Under the pieces are notes generated by a model. That model saw only the letters and a list, made by a program, of their open reading frames with translations, had not been told where the DNA came from and ran no database searches. The position numbers and the translations under genes are program-made. DNA of 64,000 nucleotides from an uncultured Verrucomicrobiota bacterium (lineage in GTDB: Bacteria; Verrucomicrobiota; Verrucomicrobiia; Verrucomicrobiales; Verrucomicrobiaceae): the NCBI GenBank assembly GCA_903848465.1, contig CAINGK010000122.1, positions 1 to 64,000 of the forward strand, given 5' to 3'. Shown piece after piece: positions 8,968-17,878 of the stretch. Numbering within the stretch: the stretch's first letter is position 1; each line of letters begins with the position of its first letter.

Positions 8968-9978
8968 TTATTTCAGCATGCTGTGAACAAACGGCAGCAT
9001 GGAGGAGTAGAGCGTGCTGCCGTGGAAGCGGGACAGCAGTTCACTGACGAGTTCGGCGTCACTGTCCACATCGGCAGGGAGCAGGTCCTCCCGGCTGTTC
9101 TCCCCACAGGTCGCGCTGACCCGTACAAAGCAGGAGTCGCAGTCACGCCGCACCTCACCACGCACACCGGGGCCTTCCAGCACAAGTCCCTGTAGGGCGG
9201 GTCCGGTGTCCTTTTCGATCAGCTCGACGCTCAGGTTGGCATGCAGCCGTTGATTGATCCACACTGCGAGCAGCAGCGCCGTGGTGCGCTGGCCTTTGAG
9301 ATGGGTGATGCGAATGGTCTGCAGTTTGGCTAGGTTGTGGCAGGCGGTGGCGTCCTGAAAGCAGGTGGCCAGCGCGGTGCGCATGAAGTGCGAGCGCGTC
9401 CACGCCAGATCACGCACATCAAAGCCGCCGGTCTCGGCATTCATCGCGGCCAGCAGCGCATCAAACTCCCTAGCGGGGTCGCTCCACCGCGCACTGTCGA
9501 TGAACAGCGTGTCGATGCGGCTGTAGAGGCGTTCTTCAAAGTTTTTGGACAGGTCGGACTGCCACCAGACGACGAGCGGCAGATCGGAGTCGAGATGCGC
9601 GAAGACGATGTTTTGCACCTGCGCGGCATCACCACCTTCGAGGACAAAGCTGATCTGCTCGCTGCAGACGATTTGTTTACCCTGATAGGGGCGGCACAGC
9701 GCCTGAATCCAGGCCCGCGCACGCGGCGGCTGGGCCTCCGGCAGCGCGAGAATGAGCAAAGCCCGGCAGGCATGCCGCGCGGCCACATGGTCGAGCAGTG
9801 CGTTGTCTGCCATCAACTGCGAGCCATCCTCGGTGTAGATCGCCAGATTGATGAGTGAGGCCCGGGTCTTCGCTTCATCACTTTCCCACAACTGCTTCAA
9901 GGCACGATCAATGCGCCCAATGGGTGTTTCGAGACCAAGGCGGTCAAGGTCGGAGTCGTTAAGAATCGCTGGAGGCAT
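8968..9978 (-). CDS. opcA: Glucose-6-phosphate dehydrogenase assembly protein OpcA-like
   Basis: OpcA-like core (LPLVVWWQSDLS..., ARHACRALLI) and proximity to zwf. Confidence 0.78.
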   Translation of the reverse strand: MPPAILNDSDLDRLGLETPIGRIDRALKQLWESDEAKTRASLINLAIYTEDGSQLMADNALLDHVAARHACRALLILALPEAQPPRARAWIQALCRPYQGKQIVCSEQISFVLEGGDAAQVQNIVFAHLDSDLPLVVWWQSDLSKNFEERLYSRIDTLFIDSARWSDPAREFDALLAAMNAETGGFDVRDLAWTRSHFMRTALATCFQDATACHNLAKLQTIRITHLKGQRTTALLLAVWINQRLHANLSVELIEKDTGPALQGLVLEGPGVRGEVRRDCDSCFVRVSATCGENSREDLLPADVDSDAELVSELLSRFHGSTLYSSMLPFVHSMLK

Positions 9979-9990
9979 GATGATGGAAAA

Positions 9991-10293
9991 TCAGGATTTT
10001 TTGAGAGCTCGTTTGATCCAGCGCGGATCACGACGGCAATCTAAGATACGCAGGACTGCGGCATCGCCGTTGGGTTCCATACGATAATAAATGGCGTATG
10101 GAAAAGTGCCGCAAATGTGCCGCTGCCGACCATGCACCAGACGGTGAATGTCGGCGATGCTTTCGAGAGTTTCGAGTTCCTGTAGCATGGACTTCTCAAA
10201 GTAATCACCCAGTCCGTCCTCGCCTTGGTCTTCATAAAACTGCCTCCCTTCAATCAAATCGCCAAGAGCGCTTTCGGAAAGAATTACGCGCAT
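9991..10293 (-). CDS. ParE/RelE-family toxin
   Basis: LSESALGDLIEGRQFYEDQ..GLGDYFEKSM..LESI, FPYAIYYRMEPNGDAAVLRILDCRRDPRWI. Confidence 0.8.
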   Translation of the reverse strand: MRVILSESALGDLIEGRQFYEDQGEDGLGDYFEKSMLQELETLESIADIHRLVHGRQRHICGTFPYAIYYRMEPNGDAAVLRILDCRRDPRWIKRALKKS

Positions 10294-10508
10294 TGTTTCA
10301 GGCCAGCCAAACGGCGTTTGACCTCCTCCAGAGAGACAAACTGCTCTTCACCAGCAGCCAGCCGCCGTTCCGTTTCCTCCAGCAGTTCCAGATGCCACGA
10401 AGGCGGCGGCTTGTCGTTTGTGACGGGAAACAGATCGTTCTCCAAGTCCATGAGCGCGCGCAGCTTTTCACCACGGCTCATTTGATCGAGAGGAAGCAGG
10501 GTGGTCAT
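10284..10508 (-). CDS. Addiction-module antitoxin (putative addiction module component family)
   Basis: 74 aa; PPPSWHLELLEETERRLAAGEEQFVSLEEVKRRL; overlaps the toxin start. Confidence 0.75.
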   Translation of the reverse strand: MTTLLPLDQMSRGEKLRALMDLENDLFPVTNDKPPPSWHLELLEETERRLAAGEEQFVSLEEVKRRLAGLKQCA

Positions 10509-10546
10509 GGGTCAAGTGTGGGTCAAAGATTCCGAAATACAAGACA

Positions 10547-12115
10547 TCAAAGCAGGCGCCACTCACGACCGTCCGCACGCAGCAGGTCATCCGCTTCCTT
10601 CGGCCCCCAACTGCCAGCGGGGTATTCGTGCATGACAGGTGGCGTGTCGGATTGATGCCAGGCTTTTTCGATTTCGTCGATGAACCTCCAGGCGTTCTCG
10701 ACCTCATCACGACGGGCAAACAAGGTGGCGTCACCGGCCATGGCGTCGAGCAGCAGACGCTCGTAGGCCTCGGGACTAGCCTTGCCAAAGCTCGATGAAT
10801 AACGGAAGTCCATCTTCACTTGCTGCATGCTCATCGCCTGTCCCGGCTGTTTGCACAGGATGCGCAGCGCGATGCCCTCATCCGGCTGAATGCGGATGAC
10901 GAGGGTGTTCTCGCTGTTTTTGAGCATCGCGGAAGTGGCAAAGGGCACCTGCGGCGGCTTCTTGAAATGCACGCTGATTTCCGTGGCTTTTTTGGGCAGT
11001 TGCTTGCCTACGCGGATGTAAAATGGCACGCCCTGCCAGCGCCAAGTGTCGATCATGAGACGCAGCGCCACATAGGGCTCGGTCGTGGACTCCGGATTCA
11101 CGCGATCTTCCTGCCGATAACCGACGCGCGGCACGCCATCGACGCTGCCTGCGGTGTATTGCGCACGAATCACATTTTTGCCAACGGCCTCAGGCCCCAC
11201 CAGCGGGCGCAGGGCGCGGATCACCTTCACTTTTTCATCACGCACACTGTCGGCGCTGAGATCAGTCGGTGGCTCCATGGCGACGAGAGAGACCAACTGC
11301 AAAAGATGGTTTTGCACCATGTCACGCAGCGCACCTGCGGTATCATAATAACCGCCACGGCCGCCTTCCATGCCGAGATTTTCCGCACAAGTGATCTGCA
11401 CGTGGTCGATGTAACGGCTGTTCCAGTTGGGTTCGAAAATCGAGTTCGCAAAGCGCAGCACCATGATGTTCTGCGCGGTTTCTTTGCCGAGGTAGTGGTC
11501 AATGCGGTAGGTGTCTTTTTCCGCAAAGGTGGCCGCGACCACCGCATTCAGGCCCTGTGCGGTGGCGAGGTCTTTGCCAAAGGGCTTCTCACAGACCACA
11601 CGCGCCCATTTGCCCTTTGTGCCGACATTCAACCCGGCGTCACGGATCATTTCCAAAATGGGTTTGAAGGCCTCCGGGGCGGCGGCGAGGTAGAATAGAC
11701 GGTTCGCTGGCGCACCGCGCTCGGCATCAAACTGGTCCAGCAGACGGCCCAGAGATTTGTAGCCTTCGAGGTCTTCAAACTCACTGCGGTGATAGTGAAT
11801 GCACTGGGAGAAGCTCTTCCAGAGTTCGTCATTGTGCCCCTGACGGCTGTTTTGGCGGTTCCCCACCTCCAGTTCCGACCGGAAGCCCTCGTCGGTCTTC
11901 TCGCGTCGGGCAAAACCCACCACCTTGAACTGCGGTGGCAGATCACCTTCTGCGGCGATGTTATAGATGGCGGGAATGAGCTTGCGATGGGTGAGATCGC
12001 CGGTGGCACCAAAGATGACCACGGAGCAGGGTTCCGCGCGGTGGCGGGAGAGCAGTGTCTCTTGAAAGGGATTTTCCAGTTCGGGCATGGCTTTAAAGCA
12101 AGGACTACGCCACAA
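10547..12115 (-). CDS. zwf: Glucose-6-phosphate 1-dehydrogenase
   Basis: VIFGATGDLTHRKLIPAIYN, RIDHYLGKETAQNIMVLRFAN. Confidence 0.97.
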   Translation of the reverse strand: MWRSPCFKAMPELENPFQETLLSRHRAEPCSVVIFGATGDLTHRKLIPAIYNIAAEGDLPPQFKVVGFARREKTDEGFRSELEVGNRQNSRQGHNDELWKSFSQCIHYHRSEFEDLEGYKSLGRLLDQFDAERGAPANRLFYLAAAPEAFKPILEMIRDAGLNVGTKGKWARVVCEKPFGKDLATAQGLNAVVAATFAEKDTYRIDHYLGKETAQNIMVLRFANSIFEPNWNSRYIDHVQITCAENLGMEGGRGGYYDTAGALRDMVQNHLLQLVSLVAMEPPTDLSADSVRDEKVKVIRALRPLVGPEAVGKNVIRAQYTAGSVDGVPRVGYRQEDRVNPESTTEPYVALRLMIDTWRWQGVPFYIRVGKQLPKKATEISVHFKKPPQVPFATSAMLKNSENTLVIRIQPDEGIALRILCKQPGQAMSMQQVKMDFRYSSSFGKASPEAYERLLLDAMAGDATLFARRDEVENAWRFIDEIEKAWHQSDTPPVMHEYPAGSWGPKEADDLLRADGREWRLL

Positions 12116-12342
12116 ACGCGGCGCTGGACTGCCAGACTAGCCCGCCGCCCCGCGATGGCAACTAACGATGCCGCCAGCCAGAGCCCGAATGCATGAAATG
12201 ACTTCATGAACGGCATGAATCCGCCAAGGGCCATCATGCCCCTCCCCCGCGCAAAATGGGCGTCTCTTTCGCCCATTTTCTCTACGTTTGCTGAGTTTCA
12301 ATGGTTTGACAGAGCGACTCATCCGTTGAGAGTCAACGGGCA

Positions 12343-13023
12343 ATGAGCAAACCGGCACCAGAGCCAGACATTCCGATCCCGGAAGACGTGAAAAAAGACA
12401 AAGGCTTGTGGGAAAAAACCCGCAAAAGCCTGATCGAGCGTCTGAACAACTGGGAAGACCAGAAGACTTGGAATGAATTTTATCAGACCTACTGGCGCCT
12501 CATTTTCAGCGTCGGCACCAAGGCGGGCCTCACCCGTGAAGAAGCCTTTGACGTGGTGCAGGAAACCATCATCGCCATCGCCCGGCAGGTGCAGAAGGGC
12601 CAGTACGATCCGCGTGCAGGCTCGTTCAAGGCCTGGCTGCTGCAGATGACACGCTGGCGTATTTTGGATGTTTTCCGTGCCCGCAAGCGCCAGCCTTCCC
12701 TGGCCGACCAAGGCAATGCGGACACCGAGGACACCAGCGGCCAGGTCATTGACCGCCTCTCCCAAGACAAGGACAACCTGCTGGAAAACATCTGGGACCG
12801 CGAGTGGCGCGACAACATCACCGCTGCCGCGCTGGAACGCGTCAAAGCCAAGGTTTCGCCCCGGCAGTTTCAAATTTTCGACTGTTACGTGATGAAGGGC
12901 TGGGGGGTCAAAAAGACCTCCGAAGCCCTCGGAATCAATGCCGCACAGGTCTATCTGGCCAAGCACCGGGTCGGGGCGCTGGTGAAGAAAGAAGTGCAGG
13001 GGCTTGAGAATACGATGCTTTAG
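12343..13023 (+). CDS. ECF-like RNA polymerase sigma factor
   Basis: sigma region 2 (EEAFDVVQETIIAIARQVQ..FKAWLLQMTRWRILDVFRARKR) and region 4 helix. Confidence 0.85.
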   Translation: MSKPAPEPDIPIPEDVKKDKGLWEKTRKSLIERLNNWEDQKTWNEFYQTYWRLIFSVGTKAGLTREEAFDVVQETIIAIARQVQKGQYDPRAGSFKAWLLQMTRWRILDVFRARKRQPSLADQGNADTEDTSGQVIDRLSQDKDNLLENIWDREWRDNITAAALERVKAKVSPRQFQIFDCYVMKGWGVKKTSEALGINAAQVYLAKHRVGALVKKEVQGLENTML

Positions 13024-13097
13024 TGGGAGACTCCCGGGCGACTGCACTGGCCTGAACCGGCCTGAACATGCCGCCATCCTCCTTCCACGCCAGCTTC

Positions 13098-15587
13098 ATG
13101 AGCGACTCCGCCGCCCAGCCCGCCGATCTTCCGCCTCACTCCGAGAGCGCGGATGAGGAAGCCGACGTACCCGTGATCGATGAAGCAGCACTTGAGGCAG
13201 ATTCATTCGAGATGGATTTGCCCGCCCCGCCCATCGCGGTACCGACGGCGCGTGACAAGGTCAAGAGCCGCGACAAAAACGGCCCGCCTTCCCACCGTGA
13301 TGACATCCTCATTCCCGACTACACGTTGCTAAAACGCATTGGCTCCGGGGCCTATGGCGAAGTCTGGCTGGCCCAGAGTGTGACGGGCGCACTGCGTGCC
13401 GTGAAGATCGTCTGGCGTGAGGATTTTGAACTCACCCGCACCTTTCACCGTGAGTTCCAGGGCATCCAGCAGTTCGAGCCGATCTCGCGCGGTCATCCCT
13501 GCCTCGTACACATCCTGCACGTCGGCTGGAATGAACCGCGTGGCTTCTACTACTGCGTGATGGAGCTGGCGGACGACGCCGAGGACGGCGCGCACATCAG
13601 CGACGTGAAGACCTACGTGCCGCGCACGCTCACCACCGACATGCGGCGGCACGGGCGGCTGGACCCATTCTTCTGCCGTGATGCGGGCGTGTACATGGCC
13701 GATGCGCTGCACTACATGCACAACCACGGCCTCACTCACCGTGACATCAAACCTTCCAACATCATCTTCGTGGGAGGTGTGTGCAAACTGGCGGACATCG
13801 GCCTCGTCGCTGCCTTTGGAGAGCGCACCTTTGTGGGCACCGAAGGCTTTGTGCCCCCGGAAGGCCCCGGCACGCCGCAGGCGGACATCTACAGCCTGGG
13901 CAAGGTGCTGTACGAAATGAGCAGCGGCAAAGACCGCATGGAATTCCCCGAAGTACCGGAGAATCTCTCCGACGAAGAATGGCCCTTTTGGATCGACCTC
14001 AATCGCGTGATCTGTCAGGCCTGCGAAGCCGATCTGGGCCGGCGCTTTGCCAATGCCTCGGACTTCGCCGAAGCCTTGCAGCACGTCGGAGACATCCGCC
14101 CGGAAAGCTTCGCCCGCCGCTTCAGCCGTGCAGCCATCATCACCACACTCGCCTCCTTCCTTTTGGCAAGTGGCCTAGTGATGGCGAAGCACCAGCGTGA
14201 ATGGAGCTATGAAATACCGCTGCCGGTGAAACCACTGCCAGTGCTGCCTGCACGTCCGCAGCAGCCAACCCCCGGCAAGCCCTGGGAGAACCGGCTCAAG
14301 CAATGGTTCACCTACAAGCAAGATCGCCATGTGGCGGACCTGCCGCTGGATGGCGTGCTCTTCCGCACCTTTCTGGAAGCCACCAACCGCGCCGCTGAAT
14401 ACGAAGTGATACCCATCACACTGCCGGACAAGACAACGTATTTTCCGGCGGTGATTCCTGCGGCGGAAGCCGACGCCTTCTGTGCCTGGATGACTGCCTC
14501 AGATCGTCAAAGTGGCCGTCTTGATCCCGCGCATGAATACATCTGGCGCAGCGCCAACCTGCCCCAGACACCCGGAACCTCCAAACCCAAGCCGGGGCAT
14601 AGCGCGATCCGCTGTGAAATCGTGACGGTGAAGTTTGGCAGCCTCAACATCGCCAGCACGCCAGCGGGCGCTGACGTCTATGATGGCGAGCGTCTCCTGG
14701 GCCGCACCCCCCTCATGCTGCCCAAGGTGCGGGCAGACGCCTTCAGCTACGAAATCAACCTTCCCGGCTACAAACCAGAAGTGGCCAGTGGCAAGCTCAA
14801 AGAAGGGCAAAGCATCAGCTTCAATCTCCGCCTGAAGGCAACCGGCTCGGTGGTATTTGGCAAACCATGGCAAAACAGCCTCGGCATCAAGTTCGTGCCG
14901 CTTGGCAAGGCCATGCTGGCCAGCACGGAGACACGCCGCAAAGACTTCGCGGAGTTTGCCAAAGCCACCAATCAACCACCGGTAGAGGGCCGCGTGCTGG
15001 ATGCCGAGCTTGATCTGCCCGTCAGCATGCTCAACCGTTCCGAAGCCGAGCAGTTCTGCCGCTGGCTGACGGATCGGGAGCGCGCGCAGGGCCTGCTTGA
15101 ACCGGACCAGGAATACCGCCTGCCCAGCGATGATGAGTGGAGCATGGCAGCCTATCTCTCCCGTGAACTCGGTGACACGCCCGCCGAACGCAGCCTGCGC
15201 ATCGAAGGCATCTACCCCTGGGGCTTCATCTGGCCACCACCCGCCAAATCCGGCAACTTCCTCGATAAAAGCGCTGATAAAACCGGCAAGCTCGCCGTCC
15301 CCAAGTATGACGACGGCTTTGCTGGACCCGCCCCAGTCGGCTCCTTCCGTGCCGATGGCCGTGGCTTGCACGATCTCTCCGGTAATCTCTGGGAATGGGT
15401 CTCCGACCCCTGGAACAACATGCCCGACCAGGGCGTCCTGCGCGGTGGGGCCTACACCACGTCTGAGCGGCAGGAATTGCTCGCCTCTTTCCGCCGCCAT
15501 GCCACCGCCGCCGAGCGCTACCCCGACGCCGGCTTCCGCCTGCTACTCTGGAACATCGGCCAGATGGCGCGTGAAGATGACGATTGA
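13098..15587 (+). CDS. Ser/Thr protein kinase with PEGA and FGE-sulfatase (SUMF1)-like regions
   Basis: GSGAYGEVWLAQ, HRDIKPSNIIF, ADIGL; TM; PEGA GSLNIASTPAGADVYDGERLLGRTPL; LSGNLWEWVSDPW...LRGGAY...GFRLLL. Confidence 0.9.
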   Translation: MSDSAAQPADLPPHSESADEEADVPVIDEAALEADSFEMDLPAPPIAVPTARDKVKSRDKNGPPSHRDDILIPDYTLLKRIGSGAYGEVWLAQSVTGALRAVKIVWREDFELTRTFHREFQGIQQFEPISRGHPCLVHILHVGWNEPRGFYYCVMELADDAEDGAHISDVKTYVPRTLTTDMRRHGRLDPFFCRDAGVYMADALHYMHNHGLTHRDIKPSNIIFVGGVCKLADIGLVAAFGERTFVGTEGFVPPEGPGTPQADIYSLGKVLYEMSSGKDRMEFPEVPENLSDEEWPFWIDLNRVICQACEADLGRRFANASDFAEALQHVGDIRPESFARRFSRAAIITTLASFLLASGLVMAKHQREWSYEIPLPVKPLPVLPARPQQPTPGKPWENRLKQWFTYKQDRHVADLPLDGVLFRTFLEATNRAAEYEVIPITLPDKTTYFPAVIPAAEADAFCAWMTASDRQSGRLDPAHEYIWRSANLPQTPGTSKPKPGHSAIRCEIVTVKFGSLNIASTPAGADVYDGERLLGRTPLMLPKVRADAFSYEINLPGYKPEVASGKLKEGQSISFNLRLKATGSVVFGKPWQNSLGIKFVPLGKAMLASTETRRKDFAEFAKATNQPPVEGRVLDAELDLPVSMLNRSEAEQFCRWLTDRERAQGLLEPDQEYRLPSDDEWSMAAYLSRELGDTPAERSLRIEGIYPWGFIWPPPAKSGNFLDKSADKTGKLAVPKYDDGFAGPAPVGSFRADGRGLHDLSGNLWEWVSDPWNNMPDQGVLRGGAYTTSERQELLASFRRHATAAERYPDAGFRLLLWNIGQMAREDDD

Positions 15588-15652
15588 AGCCGCAACTTTG
15601 TGGGAATAAGCAATCTTCGCCGTTTCTCTCACGTATCAGCAAACCCAACGCC

Positions 15653-16249
15653 ATGAAACTCCGTCTCGCTCTTCTCTCCGCCCTCGCCGCCGTCTTCTGC
15701 ATCGCCCAGGCCGAGGATAAACCCAAAACCGACTCCAAAACCATGCCCAAGCCCGAAATCGTGAAGTCTGAAGATGAGTGGAAAAAACTGCTCTCCACCG
15801 AACAATATGAAGTGACGCGCATGCGCGGCACCGAACGCCCCAATGGCGCGATCTATCACGAGTTCGAGCAGCAGGGCGAAGGCACCTACTACTGCGTGTG
15901 CTGCGGCGCGGAACTCTTCACCTCGAAGGAAAAATTCCACTCCGGCTGCGGCTGGCCTTCCTTCTACGACTCCTCCAAAGCCAAAGGCGTCCTCGAAAAA
16001 GTGGACAACAGCCACGGCATGAAACGCATCGAAACCGTGTGCAAGCGCTGTGACGCCCACCTTGGCCACGTCTTTGAAGGTGAAGGCTTCAAAACCCCGA
16101 CCGACCGCCGCTTCTGCATCAATGGCGTCGCTCTGAACTTCGTGCCCAAAGGCGGAGCCGCCCCCAAGCTCCTCGAACTCGGTTCCGCCGCCGTACAGCA
16201 GAAGAAGGATGAAGTCGCCAAAGAAGGCGGCGTGGAAGTGAAGAAGTAA
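15653..16249 (+). CDS. msrB: Peptide-methionine (R)-S-oxide reductase
   Basis: YYCVCCGAELFTSKEKFHSGCGWPSFYD, CKRCDAHLGHVFEGEG, RRFCINGVALNF; signal peptide. Confidence 0.95.
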   Translation: MKLRLALLSALAAVFCIAQAEDKPKTDSKTMPKPEIVKSEDEWKKLLSTEQYEVTRMRGTERPNGAIYHEFEQQGEGTYYCVCCGAELFTSKEKFHSGCGWPSFYDSSKAKGVLEKVDNSHGMKRIETVCKRCDAHLGHVFEGEGFKTPTDRRFCINGVALNFVPKGGAAPKLLELGSAAVQQKKDEVAKEGGVEVKK

Positions 16250-16261
16250 AGGGCAGTAGCA

Positions 16262-16345
16262 GGCGGGACGTAAGATGGGTGTGGCGACAGCCCGCCCGTC
16301 TGACAGCGTGTGATAACGCCACTTCGCTCGGTGCCCCCCAGAGTC
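16262..16345. repeat. Dispersed repeat family B, copy 2
   Basis: GATGGGTGTGGCGACAGCCCGCCCGTCT ... CCCAGAGTCAGTCTG; matches 46205 copy. Confidence 0.5.
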
Positions 16346-16416
16346 AGTCTGCTGCTTGAGCATCCCGACACTGGTGAAAGCAATTAGAGGAATACAGGCG
16401 CTCTGGCCTGCACCTC

Positions 16417-16944
16417 CTACATCCTCCCCGTCTTCGCAAAGTCGATGATCTTGCGGTCATCGTCTCCTGCCGCCCACGTCACGCGCAGAAAATCGGCAGG
16501 GTGCAGCTTGTGCTGCTCAAAGAAGGCGCGGTCACCACCGCAGCCAAACATCGTGTCGGGGTCCATCTCGCCGTGGAGTTTGGCCCGTGCCTTCACGATC
16601 AAACGCGGCAGCCACGGAATGCCATCCACCGCCGCCGGTTTGGGCGGCAGTGCGCTCGGCGGCACCATCTTGCCGGTGCGCTGACTGTGCTGCACCACGC
16701 GGAAGTAATCCCGCCGCACTGCCGCTACCAGGAGACTCGTCTCCAGAGAGGGCCCCTCGGCACCATAGCGGCAGTGATCATCGACGAAGTCGAAAAACTC
16801 CTGGGCTGTGTAGCCGATGCTGTCGAGAAAGGCCTTGTCCGCTGCCGTGAACCAGTTGGCCGCGCGGGTGTCGCCACCCCGGTGCAGTTTGGCGCAGCGC
16901 TCAAAGAGTTCGCGGAAAGTCGTGTCCCAGGTTTGATCGTTCAT
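16417..16944 (-). CDS. DUF5069-family protein
   Basis: IPWLPRLIVKARAKLHGEM, family-like C-terminus. Confidence 0.75.
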   Translation of the reverse strand: MNDQTWDTTFRELFERCAKLHRGGDTRAANWFTAADKAFLDSIGYTAQEFFDFVDDHCRYGAEGPSLETSLLVAAVRRDYFRVVQHSQRTGKMVPPSALPPKPAAVDGIPWLPRLIVKARAKLHGEMDPDTMFGCGGDRAFFEQHKLHPADFLRVTWAAGDDDRKIIDFAKTGRM

Positions 16945-16973
16945 AATGGTAATCTACGCTTAACGACGGTGCC

Positions 16974-17720
16974 TTGAACGTCAAATATTCGCGCGCAACC
17001 ATTCCACCCCTCCTGTGGTTTACTTTGCGAATGACCCTCGCTAGCATGGCAGGCACACTGCCTGCCCACCTCATGCCCGAACCGGAAAGGAACGCTCCCA
17101 CCCATGCACCGCAGGCAGACGCCAACGGTGTGGAGGAGTCTGCCGATGAGGAAAGCGTGCGCCTCATGCTGCGCGTCAAAGAGGGCGATGTGAAAGCCTT
17201 CGAGCGCCTGGTGGAAATGCATCAAAGCGCCATCATCGGCACCTGTGTGCGCATGCTGAACAACGTCGATGACGCCCACGACATCGCCCAGCAGGTCTTC
17301 ATTCGTGTCTGGCGGAGCGCCCCGCGCTACGAGGCCACCGCCAAGTTCACCACCTGGCTCTACACCATCACCCGCAACCTCGTCTTCAACGAAACCCGCC
17401 GCCGCTCCCGCCGCAAGGAAGTCAGCATGGAGCAAGAGAACGAGGACGAGCCACCGAAGTACTTTGCCGATCACAGCACACCCGGAGCCGACCACCTCAC
17501 CCAGCAGTCCGAGCTTGAGCAGGCGCTCGACAAAGCCATCGCCGCCCTGCCGGAGAAGCAGCGCATCGCCGTCATCATGCGCCGTCATCAGGACCTGCCA
17601 TACGAAGACATTTGCGCCGTGCTGAAGATGTCCCTGCCCGCCGTGAAGAGCCTGCTCTTCCGCGCCCGCACCGAATTGAGAAAGCACCTCGCCGCATATT
17701 TGGGTGAGGACGTGGAGTGA
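16974..17720 (+). CDS. RNA polymerase sigma factor, RpoE/ECF type
   Basis: AFERLVEMHQSAIIGTCVRMLNNVDDAHDIAQQVFIRVWRS...YEDICAVLKMSLPAVKSLLFRARTELRKHL. Confidence 0.92.
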   Translation: MNVKYSRATIPPLLWFTLRMTLASMAGTLPAHLMPEPERNAPTHAPQADANGVEESADEESVRLMLRVKEGDVKAFERLVEMHQSAIIGTCVRMLNNVDDAHDIAQQVFIRVWRSAPRYEATAKFTTWLYTITRNLVFNETRRRSRRKEVSMEQENEDEPPKYFADHSTPGADHLTQQSELEQALDKAIAALPEKQRIAVIMRRHQDLPYEDICAVLKMSLPAVKSLLFRARTELRKHLAAYLGEDVE

Positions 17721-17761
17721 AAGCTCCGTCCGCACCTCAACAATCAACAATCCTTGTTCAT

Positions 17762-17815
17762 CAATCGTCAATCGCGCATGCCCAGTGTGCTCCAAACCCA
17801 GAGGATTGACGATTG
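17762..17815. repeat. Inverted repeat CAATCGTCAATC / GATTGACGATTG
   Basis: Perfect 12-bp arms at 17762-17773 and 17804-17815. Confidence 0.7.
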
Positions 17816-17878
17816 TCGAGCAATCGATTTTTGATTTGAGAAGTTTCCCGCCTCCTTCGCCGTACTCTCCGCCCTCGC

